Source: Strongyloides papillosus
Taxonomy: Eukaryota; Nematoda; Chromadorea; Rhabditida; Strongyloididae
Length of the DNA stretch: 64,000 nt
Assembly: GCA_005656395.1 (NCBI GenBank)
Contig: SRSI01000071.1
Span: 1,054,001-1,118,000 of the forward strand
Direction of reading: 5' to 3'
Under the pieces are notes generated by a model. The model did no database searches, was not told the origin of the DNA, and worked only from the letters and a program-made list of their open reading frames with translations. How positions within the stretch are numbered: the first letter of the stretch is position 1; every line of letters starts with the position of its first letter. Shown in pieces: positions 14,101 to 25,300 of the stretch. The position numbers and the translations under genes are program-made.

Positions 14101-15211
14101 CACTTATTTTTACCTACGATAAAGATTCGATTTTAATTATAAAATTTACCTAATTTATTGTGTTTGAAATAAAAAACATCAACAATAATAAATAGTAAAC
14201 AGAAAAAATAAATAATATAAATTGATCATAGTAAATTGCGCTAACTTTGTTACAATGAGAATTCTGTTCATTGAAAAACACTTTGCAAAAAAATTATAGT
14301 ATTTTCAAATCTACATACAATTTTTTTCCATAAATTTAAAATAATTTTATCAATTTTGCATGTAAAATATTTAAAGTTATTGTGTATTAACATTTATAGA
14401 AATCAATTATGTTGTAACGATAACTTAAAAGTATTACAAAAATTCGACATAGTAACACAATCTTTTTTGAAGAAAAATTTTAATTTTAAAAAATACTTTA
14501 ACAATAATATATTATTATTACATATTTAAAATTTTTTTCATTTGTATGTTAATACTAATTAGTAGTTTTTTTTGCTTATTTTAAATATCAAATTTACAAA
14601 ATGATTCATTTTTCAGATAAAGCAAAAACTAAATTTCAATAAAAAGCTAAAAAGAACGAAGGAACAAGTTTATCGGTTTGCCAAATTAAATTAATTGGTG
14701 AACGTTAAACAAGGAATTGCTAAATAATAGAAAAATCAACTTAAAAAAATATTTTAATTCTTTTAATATTCTTGAGTCTTTAATAGAACGTTAATTTAAA
14801 TTTTTTTTTGATATTTTTTGAATGTTCAGTGTTTTCAAACTATCTCTAAATGTAAAATTATTTTTTCGACTCTTTTTAGCATTTACCATTAAATTGTCAA
14901 AAATAAATGTTGTCATTTACCCATATTTTGTTGGAAATAACTTTCATTTTTAATAAATTAGTTGTGACCAAAACAACACAATTCCATCTATTTTATTTAA
15001 GAAAATAATTTGATATTTTGAAAGTAGACGTATAACTTATTTCTATTATTTTGACGATTTTATAATTCACCTTCTCTACTGCCTGAAGAAAATCGCACAT
15101 TGCATTCACTCTTATTTTAAAAGTTTCGTTTAACTTTTCACTTTTTATTGTTGCTGGATAAATTGTTTTCATTATGTCTTAAACTTTTTTCTTTCAAAAA
15201 ATTCCTGTTCA
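11115..15211. other. Gene-less AT-rich region
   Basis: No coding frame, tRNA or intact mobile element was recognised. A short CA-rich patch lies at about 11431-11448 and a GA-rich patch at about 11460-11472. The rest is unremarkable AT-rich sequence. Confidence 0.45.
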
Positions 15212-15697
15212 TTACATTGTAATATACAACCATTTTCTATTCATTTTCCTTAAGAACGGCGATAAGTTTACCTTCTTTGAATTACCACTAACCAATTTAT
15301 CTTCTTTTTCTAGATTGTTCGAATTAATTAATACTCCACTTTTTTTAACGTTTTTAACATTTAAAATTCCACTGTTTCGAGGATAATTTGACAACACATT
15401 TACATTTGATCAAAAGTGACAATCATTTAGCATTCTATTTGGTTGTAAGTTGTCGTTTAAATTATCAATAGTTGTTCAAAGATCATTAAATTTTGACTAG
15501 TCAATGTGTTAAAAAATAACTAATTTGATAATACTGTCTTCTGGATTGTAATGGCATAAGAGATCGATTGAACCAAGACTTTTTTCTGAAAGATCATGGC
15601 TTAAATTATTAATTTGTTGAAAAGCTGGCGTCCACAGAATTAGAATTTTAATTACACAAGTGACGCATATAATTACTAAGATAATACTTTTTGACAT
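15212..15697 (-). pseudogene. Possible remnant of a signal-anchor protein gene
   Basis: From an ATG at 15697 a 62-codon frame begins with a hydrophobic leader (MSKSIILVIICVTCV) and a hydrophilic stretch. After four stops (TAA, TAG, TGA, TGA), the same reading frame continues to 15212 with a further hydrophilic Asn/Lys/Ser-rich stretch of about 60 codons. Long open segments sharing one frame suggest a coding sequence broken by point mutations rather than chance. I found no intron with usual splice sites that would remove all the stops. No family was recognised; a chance arrangement is still possible. Confidence 0.3.
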
Positions 15698-17599
15698 TAC
15701 AAGACTTATTGGTTATCAGAATATAAAAATTCTTTCTATTCATTCTTTTGCTTCTTCTTCTTATTTTTCACTCACTATCTCCTCTTTTGATTTTTTTTTC
15801 TTATTCTTTTTTGTAGATAATTCGTAATTATCCTATAAACAGCTTTTTTCATAGAAACATACATATTCTTAAGAAAAAAATATAATCATTATAAATATGA
15901 GCAAAATTTCTATAGAGAAAAATAACTTATTGATAATATAACAAAGGAAGAATAAAAAACATACCAATCTTGTTTTAATGATTAATACAGTTTGACAATT
16001 CATTGCACGAGAAAAAAATTTATTTAAAATGGCGCTAACGTGTCTATAATAAAACAAAAACATAAATGACAAAATATAATAAAAAAAATAACTATCAAAA
16101 TAATATAGAAACGCACTATGACAATACAAGGATTGTGATTGAAATAAAAAATACGAAGACATCACTTAAAATCGCAAATAATATTTACTAAAAAGACTAA
16201 AATCTACTTTTTGTATTCTCTTTAAACAAAGAAAAGAAAACCTTTTACCTCTCTTTTCTTTTTATTTAAAAACTTTCAATAGAATCCCACAGGAAAAAAA
16301 CACTTTTTCTTTACTATATGTAAAATTATTATAAAATTTCCTAAAATGATATAAATTATAATCTTTTTATAAAATGTTAATTTTCAGAACTTTTGCAACA
16401 CTGATCATGAAAACAAACTAATTTAGTATGCAATATAATGTCATATATACAAAAAGCATTGATAAAGTGAAATCAAAATTTATACAATATAATATAATTT
16501 AGTTTTTTATATAATATAAAGTATTTTGTGACTTCTCTTTGTAAAAAAAATATAAAAATTATTGCATCAATTGGAAAAATTTATTAAATGTTGTTACCCA
16601 CTAAATTTTTAACATGTATTATGTAAAAATTATATTCAAATTTTATAAAACAAAAATAAAACAGAATTTTATTAAAAAACTTAAAATAATAAAATGTTCA
16701 GCTTTTATAGAAGGAAATAATTAATCTCTTTTTAATTTTTAATATCACATAGTATAAACTTATGGTAACTATATTATAACATGGGGTTTTGTCTAGTAAA
16801 TATTTTCAAACGCTTACCATAATAACGTATGTACTATCCTTTACTTTTAATAAACAATTTTATTAACTTCTCAAAGGATTCTGTAAATATTCAATAGTAT
16901 TTTAAAATTTACATATAAAAGCATGATAAGAATCATAAAAGGTGAATTAAATAAACCTTAGAATTGTTGTTTTTTTCTACATTTTTATGATTGTAAGTAC
17001 AACATCATTTACCTGTGTATTTTTTAATGACATGCTCTTTTTATGATTATTCACTTTAATTAAAATTCTTTCTTTCAATTTAATAATGCCCTCGAAACCT
17101 CTGTAACCTTTGTCTATAAAAATAATAAATTATTTTTAAATTCAAAAATAAGTGATTCTTTTAATGATTGCTTTTTACCATTGATTTTCCTTGAGAAAAC
17201 ATAGATATATTAAACGACTGCTTTCATTTAAAGTAATAGATTATACGTTTAATTAAATGTTTATAAAGGAGTCAATTGTTTTACTTCATTAATTGTTTTC
17301 TCGAGCGCTAAACAATGTATTTTATGGAGTAAATTTGTTTATTCTTATATTTATACATGAAAATAATTTTATTTAAATATATTTCTATGATTAACATTAT
17401 TAATTTTATATGATTTTTTTTCTTATTGATATTATTCAAAATACACAATTTTTCTAAATTTAAAATTGTAATTTTTACGTCATTATTAAATACTTACATA
17501 TCGGTGTTTTTACTCATCAAAAATAATGCAAAAAATTTATTGACTTGTATAATATTTTTCTTTTTTACTTATTTTGTTTACACATTTTTTCGTACTTTA
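15698..17599. other. Gene-less AT-rich region
   Basis: A 98-codon minus-strand open frame at 15869-16165 is dominated by Phe, Ile and Tyr, as expected from AT-rich noncoding DNA. I do not call it a gene. Nothing else was recognised. Confidence 0.4.
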
Positions 17600-18160
17600 T
17601 TATAGAAAAATGTCATATTGCCTATTTAAAGTAATTTTTCTATAGCTTTAGTTACAAATATAAATTTATTTTGTAGTCTTTGCATACATTACTAATCCTG
17701 TATAATCAATTCATTTTTTAGACGCTTAAAATAACAAATTCTATCATTTTAGAATTGCTAATAATCAATTTACAATTTTAAAAATTTACCAATCCTTTTT
17801 TAATGAAAATATTATTAATTTATCTTTATCACATTAAACATTTAACTTCATTATATATTGAACAGCTTAAGGACTTTAAACAAAAAACTTATTTACAAGT
17901 TTAAATAGATATGTTACCAATAAAAATTGTTATTGCTCTCGAAGTGAAAATATTAAAATACTGTTTGGTGAGTTGACATATCTCCAACGTATCCCCGAAA
18001 TTAGAAACCAGTGTATTTTATTTAAGTTCTTTTATAACATTTGTCATGTTTCTTTTTGCTCTATGTATAAATATTAAAATGTTCGATTTGTTTTATGAAT
18101 ATTATGTGTTTAAATTATACTTTATTTTTTTAAGGGTTGGAAACATATACTTCAAATAAA
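17600..18160 (+). promoter_or_regulatory. 5' flank of the zinc-finger gene, duplicated at 20.1-20.9 kb
   Basis: The stretch resembles the region upstream of the decayed copy in several blocks. One block around 17722-17770 matches about 20195-20236. Another around 17966-18003 (GGTGAGTT, then a CCGAAAT core) matches 20716-20753. The acceptor-like TTTTTTTAAG before the gene corresponds to a CTAG at 20882-20885. This shows that the duplication included upstream DNA and marks likely regulatory sequence. Confidence 0.5.
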
Positions 18161-19585
18161 ATGGGAAATGGGGAAAGAACATCTAACTTTTTTTATAATG
18201 ACGATAGATTTTTTTGTAAAATTTGCGATAAAAAATTTTCTTCAAAGACAGATCTCCAAAGTCATTTATCAACCCACATTGTTTTAAAAACACTAAAGTG
18301 TCGTTTCTGTGAACAAGTGATTTTAAACGATGACGAATATTCAGAACATTATGTTTCCACTGGGCACCATAATTGTTCTGACAAAACAAGTGATAAAACC
18401 GTTGTATTTAAGGACCTTCTTGTCAATTATTTATGTGAAACTAACAGTCTTTCTGATTCTTCACTTGATTATACAGATTTACATCTTTTGAGTGATTTAC
18501 AAATAACTGTAATAAAAGCACTTAAAAATGAAAGATTAACAATGGAGGAGATGAAAAATTTTTCTACAGAGATAAAAAAAGAAGAAAATAAAGAATTCTA
18601 CAAGACATTTAAACGTTTGACTTCTTATATTGGAAAACATTATCCAAAAAGAACAGAAGTGGAGGACAAAAAAGATGGTTTCAATAATCCATCAATATTC
18701 AATATACCAATGGAAACAAAAATTAGAGAAAAGGGAGGTGATTTTAATAAGCCTAAAGCTCTCAATCTATCAGCGGATATAGGAAGGGAAGTAGAAATTG
18801 AAGAGAGAGAAGTTATAGTTATTGAACCTTTCGTTTCTAGTTCACCAATAAAGATAAGAAAGGCTAGAGAGGTTGAGCAAGAAGATGATAGTATTGTAAT
18901 ACTTTCTGTTGGAAATCGACCACTAGAATTTGGAAATGATAGTAAAATCACTAATGATGTTAGAACAATTGATGACATTGAAAAGAACAATTTCGCTGAA
19001 AGGGTTGGTAATAGTCAGACGTTTTTAGAAAGAGAAGTCAAAATAATGAGCTTCATGAATAAAGTAAAAAAAATGAATAGACCTGAATATTTAAATATCA
19101 AATCATTAAATAGCACTGGCTTCAGAAATTTTAATAGAATTGTAAAACAATGTCTTAAGTGTGGAGTTATAACTAAGAACTCAAGAGAAATGATTATACA
19201 TATTTTTATCAAGCACATGGAATGTGAAAATTCTTCGATCTTAAAGTGTTTTTTTTGTCTTAGGATGAATGGAAGCTCAAAAACGTTTTTAGATTTTGAT
19301 TCAGTAAAACAACATTATGAAAATGCTCCAAATCACCGTAAAAATTGTGTGTTTAACAATAACATTTCCAAACAATCCAATACCAACGAAACTTGTATTT
19401 ATATGGAAGATGATAATAATTTGAATATATTTAGGAATTATGAAAAAATGTTTCTTAAATGTTTCATAAATTCTGAAGATATTACAATGAGTAGAAATAA
19501 TCAAAATAGGAATAGTAGATATAGGAACCAGTCAAGAATGAATACGGATAAAAATTCTAGTGGGTGCAGTACTAACAAAAAGTGA
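18161..19585 (+). CDS. C2H2-type zinc-finger protein, intronless
   Basis: Predicted 474-residue protein from a single exon. The N-terminus carries one canonical C2H2 finger (CKIC...HLSTH; Cys 19 and 22, His 35 and 39, spacing C-x2-C-x12-H-x3-H) and a second, looser one (Cys 47 and 50, His 63 and 69). Two more finger-like motifs lie near residues 330-400: CLKC...HIFIKH and CFFC...HYENAPNH. The middle is acidic and low in structure; the tail is Asn/Arg/Ser-rich. It probably binds nucleic acid in the nucleus, but no ortholog was recognised. The open frame extends 8 codons further upstream, but only from a TTG. TTTTTTTAAG 27 bases before the ATG is a likely trans-splice acceptor. Lack of introns is unusual among its neighbours. 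A decayed tandem copy follows downstream. Confidence 0.8.
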   Translation: MGNGERTSNFFYNDDRFFCKICDKKFSSKTDLQSHLSTHIVLKTLKCRFCEQVILNDDEYSEHYVSTGHHNCSDKTSDKTVVFKDLLVNYLCETNSLSDSSLDYTDLHLLSDLQITVIKALKNERLTMEEMKNFSTEIKKEENKEFYKTFKRLTSYIGKHYPKRTEVEDKKDGFNNPSIFNIPMETKIREKGGDFNKPKALNLSADIGREVEIEEREVIVIEPFVSSSPIKIRKAREVEQEDDSIVILSVGNRPLEFGNDSKITNDVRTIDDIEKNNFAERVGNSQTFLEREVKIMSFMNKVKKMNRPEYLNIKSLNSTGFRNFNRIVKQCLKCGVITKNSREMIIHIFIKHMECENSSILKCFFCLRMNGSSKTFLDFDSVKQHYENAPNHRKNCVFNNNISKQSNTNETCIYMEDDNNLNIFRNYEKMFLKCFINSEDITMSRNNQNRNSRYRNQSRMNTDKNSSGCSTNKK

Positions 19586-20099
19586 TTGAAATAAATAATT
19601 ATTTGTCATTCTTCTTGTCAATATATTTCTACATTCAACAAACTTTTAAATTTTTGCTGAGTTATTTTAATCTTTCGTTGTGTATCGTAGTGGTTTATAT
19701 TTATGTTAAATTAATGCAAAAATGTCTTTTAGATATGCAATATTGTAATCTCTAATATCAAGCCGGTTAAAATTTCGCATTACTTATTAATATAATTTTT
19801 TTCTTTAATTAATAAGGTTTTTTTTTACACAAATATAAAATAGAAATTTAACAATTGGAATGTTTTAAATTATAAAATAAACAACTAATATCTTAAATGC
19901 ATTAATTTTCTTTTAAATTTAATATTAAAAGTTACGTATTTTACCACTTATTTTATTCTTATATAAAAATATGTCTATTTATCAAAAAAAAAAGTATAGC
20001 AATTTTTACATTTGTAAAAGTTTGTCTGTTAACTGATCTTGTTTATGTTCCTTTGGAATTAGTTGGGTAAAAAATGTGATTCTTGTCTAAATAAAGTAT
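19586..20099. other. Intergenic spacer between zinc-finger gene and its decayed copy
   Basis: AT-rich. AATAAA-like signals follow the stop codon at once (about 19590). No other feature was seen. Confidence 0.45.
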
Positions 20100-22330
20100 A
20101 ATTTGTTGCAATTTCTTATGCATTGGTTATAAATAAAAAATTATTGTTTCCTTTATATATTACTAATTTTTAAAATTTAAGCAGTTTTTATAACATTTAA
20201 TATAACAAATTCAATCGTTTTATAGCTGCTAGTACCAAAAATTAGGTGTTAGGAGTTTATAAAAACTTTTTTATGTAGTATATTATTTATTTATATCTTC
20301 ATATACAGTCTGGGCAGCCAAAACTTCCAAACCACAAATATTGTCGTACACATCAAATTAAGACAATTAAAATCTAGTTTTTTTAAATCAAAAATAATCT
20401 AGATTAATTTTTTCCAGAATTTAAAAATTAACTATTCTTAGCTTATCAGTCTATATAATTTTAAATAACCTTAAAATACCCAAACATCTCAAGTGCCGAT
20501 AAATAAAAATTTTTTACCGTCCAATAATAACAGCCTTCTATGAGAAATAGGTTAATAAACATTGTTTTAGAAAAACTTTAACTAGCCATCTTGTAATTAC
20601 TTCTTTTATTTTTTTCGAATAACCAAAACGGTTTATAATAAATATATTTTCAATGAAATAAATAATCTAACAAAAAAATTCGTTTGATATCGAACACAAA
20701 AGATCAAGTTACCGAATGGTGAGTTAGCACTTTCCCAATGTTCCTCCGAAATAAAAAAAATCAATTTTATTTAAAGGTTTTCTCAAAACCATTAATAATG
20801 TTTTATTATTGCAACATAAAAATGCTTCACTTTGCAGTTGTTTTACAAGTATATTTTATAGCCAAATTCTGCATTATTTTTCTAGGAGTTGCAAATATTT
20901 ATCTTTAAGAAAAGATAAGGTAAAAATAATTTTTTTTTATTCTAAGCATTGTGATGTGTGTTATGGTACATATAATAAACGACTTTCTACGTTAAAAAAA
21001 CTTGATGAACACTCCCATGAACACATTTATGTGGAACTATTAATGTTAGCTACCTTTGATCTAACATTTCCTGGAATCGATGATTTACTGATGTATTTTA
21101 TGTCATCAGAGCATACATTTTGTATAAATGAATCAATGGCTAAAGCTTATTTTAATAGCAATAGTTCCAATTGATTTTAAATACAAATCGGCAAGTATTT
21201 CTGTTAGTGAATTTACATATCAAAATTGAACTATGGTAAATGGTTTACATGCACTTTTGTAAGATTACTCCGAAATTAACCACTATTCAAAGAAGACGTG
21301 GAACTTTTTGTAAAAAATTTAAAAAAAGAGGAAAACAGAGGCTTTTCGAAAATAAATTACGAATATGATTGATTATGCAGGAAATTTTTATTTAACAAAA
21401 AAAAATAACTTAGTATAAGCGCAAGTTAAGGGAAAAGTTACTGTATCTGAACTTAGCGATATCAATCCCTCATTTGAGATACTACATGACAACAAAAACA
21501 TTAAATGTATTTAAATGGATGACGGGAATTCTAAATATCATGAAATATTTCAGAATCTTTATGTGAAGAAGATAATATAAACATAACTACCAATTGTATT
21601 ATGAGGACTAAACAATGAAAAATCCTAAATATCTAAACGTCAAATTTCTAGGTGTCACGTAATTTAGAAGTAGTCATTCAATAAAGATATATATACTGTA
21701 TATATAATGGGGTGTAGAGACTTATAATCAAAGGTTGAACATGTTTTTACCAACCATTAAAGAACCTATGTACCGAAACATTTAGAATGTCATCATAATG
21801 CTAGAGAATTTGGATATTCAAGAGGATTTTTAAATTTTTATTCTTTGAAATTACATTGTCGCTTCCACAATTTCCAAAATATATCTTCCCCAAATTTTGT
21901 AAATAGTCTTATTTAATATTATGAGAGAGATAAAATTTGTGTCGTCGTTAAAAATAATATTAAAAAAATGTTCTTAGAGATTATGTAAACTTGTTGGTTT
22001 TTTATATTTTTGTTATTTAGAAACTATAAATAATCATTATTTTCAAAATCACTATTTAGATTTTATGAATACATATAATTTGAATGTTTCTCAGTTTCAG
22101 GCGTATACTAGAAATGTTCATCGGATTCAATCGTTTACTAGGGGTCATAATTAGATTCATCCATTTACCAGGTATCGTAGTCGGACTCAGCCATTTACTG
22201 ACTATCATAATCACATTCAACAATTTTCTACATATAATATTTAACCAACTGCTACATATAATGATGAGATTTGACCACTTACTATAAATAATAATGAGAT
22301 TCAAACATTTCCTCAATGACAACCATTATG
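20100..22330 (+). pseudogene. Decayed tandem copy of the zinc-finger gene
   Basis: Several blocks align in order with the gene at 18161-19585 and its 5' flank. The promoter-like block lies at 20716-20753 and an acceptor-like CTAG at 20882-20885. A finger region at about 20950-21120 keeps CDVC, HEHI, an SSEH and a Cys at positions matching the intact protein. The segment EDVELF...KKEENRGF at about 21293-21345 matches EEMKNF...KKEENKEF. A block from about 21615 matches the MNRPEYLNIK region. The copy has no in-frame ATG at the expected start, and stops and frameshifts between the blocks. The longest open piece, 20809-21174, opens with TTG. The central part appears about 190 bases shorter than in the intact gene. 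I infer a duplication followed by decay. Confidence 0.7.
22104..22320 (+). repeat. Degenerate tandem repeat with about 30-bp unit
   Basis: Units start near 22104, 22134, 22164, 22194, 22224, 22250 and 22279, with a partial unit at 22308. The first four are 30 bp each; later ones are 26-29 bp. One frame reads decapeptides such as YTRNVHRIQS, FTRYRSRTQP and FTDYHNHIQQ, interrupted by stops in some units. The array sits where the tail of the decayed zinc-finger copy would be. Confidence 0.65.
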
Positions 22331-25300
22331 AAGAAAATCTAAAATTTACATTTCTACTAGTGATTATATTTTTATATTGTACCTATTTTTATTTTTTGTC
22401 ATTCTAGTTACAGTTTCTTTGTTTTGTTTTTTTAATTATTTTGTACATGTTTGTTTTATACAGAATAACCTTTAATTGGGTAATAATAGGATCTACTGTA
22501 TCAATCCTGAAGGAATTTTTTATTAACAATTAATAGTTTTTGTTTAATTATCAAAGATTTTTAATTTTAGTAAAATTAAAAGAGGAAATTATATATTTTA
22601 TTTTTATAATATGCTATTTGTTATTAATTAATCTGTGTATGTGTACTTGTTAATTTTTTTATATTTATTCAAATGTACGGATGTAAACATAATCTAAATA
22701 AATCTTTTTTTAATAAAATAACTAATTTTCATTCTCTTATATACGTGAAAGTATAATAAAATTAACTTTCAAAGGAGAGTTATTACAATTTATAGTAAAA
22801 GTATGTCAATTCAAAAATTTTATTTTTTTTATACTTCAACTTTTATTTACAACTTCTAAAAAAAATTTATATAAAACTACAAAATAGTATAAAAATTTTA
22901 AGCAGTACTTTGTATGTAATATTAAAATAAAGATTGTTAAATTACAAATTTTAGATATAAATAATGAGTAGACTAAGAATTTTAAACGCATACATTTGTC
23001 AAAATTTTACTTTTCGTCAAACTTACTCTAATACAATAAATTTTTTCTAAAATTACTCAACAATGGGAACATCTTATTTACATTATCAGTTCCTTTATCA
23101 TTGATTTACTTATTAGTTTTATAAAATTATGTGCAAATTTTACAAAATTTATATTTTTTTACCATAAATACACAATCCTTTTTATTTAATAGTTTCATCT
23201 TCTCATCATTCCTATTATAAATTGAACAATATAGTAATTAGAAGTTTTTTGCTCTTTTTTTGCACCAATATGTAATTAATCCACTTTATCATTTGACCAT
23301 TATTTTTACATACGGTTCTTTTATATGTAAAGATACAGTTTACTTTTTAATTGACCCTATAAATCGGCAACTATAAATACAAAATCCAAAGTTTGGCATA
23401 AGTATATTCCTCAATACATCCGTCATAATCACACTTTTGATTGGTGAAAGCATAATTAATTTTAGAGATACATTATTTTAAATAAATTTTCTGTTAATCT
23501 GGTGAATGGTGTTAATATAATGTTCTTTTCCTATTGTAATGACATATGGTTATGATAATTCTTAAAAGCATGCTTCAATAAATGTTTTATCTTTAATATT
23601 ATTTTATCTTAGTTACTGAAATCAATGTTTAAATATTTTCTTCAAAAAATTCTATAATTTTAAATTTGTGCGTTTTTTTTATATTTACTAACTACAACAA
23701 TACTTTTATAACTTTGTATTTGTAAATATCTTACATCAAAAAATATTTATATTATGTTCCTTTTTATATAATTTATAATATATTAAATATAAGTATTATC
23801 TCATAAAAATAATTTTCTACATATCAATTCTTTTTTTAAAAAAAATTTTCAATAGTACTTTAAATGTTAGATAATTTTACCAATAAATATAACTTTTTCT
23901 TGTTAAAAAAAGTGTTATAGGATAAATATGAGCGACCTCCAGTAATTGTCATTTAAGAAACACTTCTTTCATTAGTAAAATTACGTATATATAATTGTTA
24001 TAATGAATGAGTATAGTTTATATTAGCAAATACAAATATATATAATGATAAATCATATTATGTACTAAAAAAATTATCTAATTTCATAGATATCAGTTAA
24101 GTGACTTTTGGTACCCATATTTCAAACATATTTAAATATAAAAATATGTAATTTATTGTCAAAGACACTTTTATATAATAATTAAAAATGTGAATTATGT
24201 CATAGTTTCTATTATCATTTAAGATTTATGTTTTCTTTTAATTGTCAATTTTATCATTGAATATTTTACCATCATGGCAAAATGTTTTTACTACTTTTTT
24301 AATTTATATTCCAACTAAATTTAAAGTTTTTATATTGTTAATAAATATAAATTTTGAATACTTATATACTATATTGTCTTATAATAATATTATTTCAGGT
24401 AATATTTAATAATATTTCCAGCTGCCATTCATTTTTAATTTTGTACACCTTTTATTACAAGAATTTATTTCTTCTTTAGTTTATAAAAAAAATCTTTTAA
24501 ATTCCATTCATTGGTAAGTTAAATATGAAAGACTCAAAAACATTTTTTATATATATATATTTTATATATTCATCTTCTTTACTTCCATTTATCAAGATAG
24601 ACTTATTTTTTGTTATATTTAAATGATCGATGATTTGAATAAAATTTTTTCATTTATATGAAATGTATTGAAAAAAAGGGAAGGTAACTCAATGATAGTT
24701 GTAAATTTTTCCCAATACGACTATTATTATTTTTACAAGATTCTCTAGAAAAATAATAAAGTAAACTTTAATTTATATAAAAAATAACTACTACATTTTG
24801 TCTACTATCTTTTTTAAACTTGAGCTTTTTTGCTTTTAAAATAAATATTTCATAGTATTTTCTTTTTATAGATAAATAAAAAAATTAGAATTCTTATAAA
24901 TATTTAGAATTAAAATGCTAAGCAGCTGATTATATATCAAACAAGTATATTGAATAAACTTTGTTTCGATTAAAGTTTTATGTTCCTTCATACTACTAGG
25001 TAATTGTATTTTTAATTACTATAATTTGACATTTTATAGTACAGCAAAAATTAAAAATTTTTTAGAAGGATCATTTTACCTATACAATAAACCATTAAAA
25101 TTACTTTATATATCTTTTTTATCATTAATGTAAATATAAATTTAATATATACAGATATATTTGATCTTAAATATATATTTATTTTCAATTATGCAATAAA
25201 TCATTAGAAAGGGTAATTTGAAAACTACTTTCCCGCGCATACAACATTTCCGTGGCCTTCTTAATGCCTTTAATTTATATATCGTTTTTAATGTAGTTTT

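Noticed and set aside
15869..16165. 98-codon minus-strand hydrophobic frame
   Set aside because: Phe/Ile/Tyr-rich throughout, as expected from AT-rich sequence; no conserved motif.
18640..18990. 116-codon minus-strand frame inside the zinc-finger gene
   Set aside because: Shadow of the real coding frame on the opposite strand.
22056..22322. Open frames on both strands over the 30-bp repeat array
   Set aside because: A tandem repeat whose unit is a multiple of three keeps any stop-free frame open; these are by-products of the repeat.
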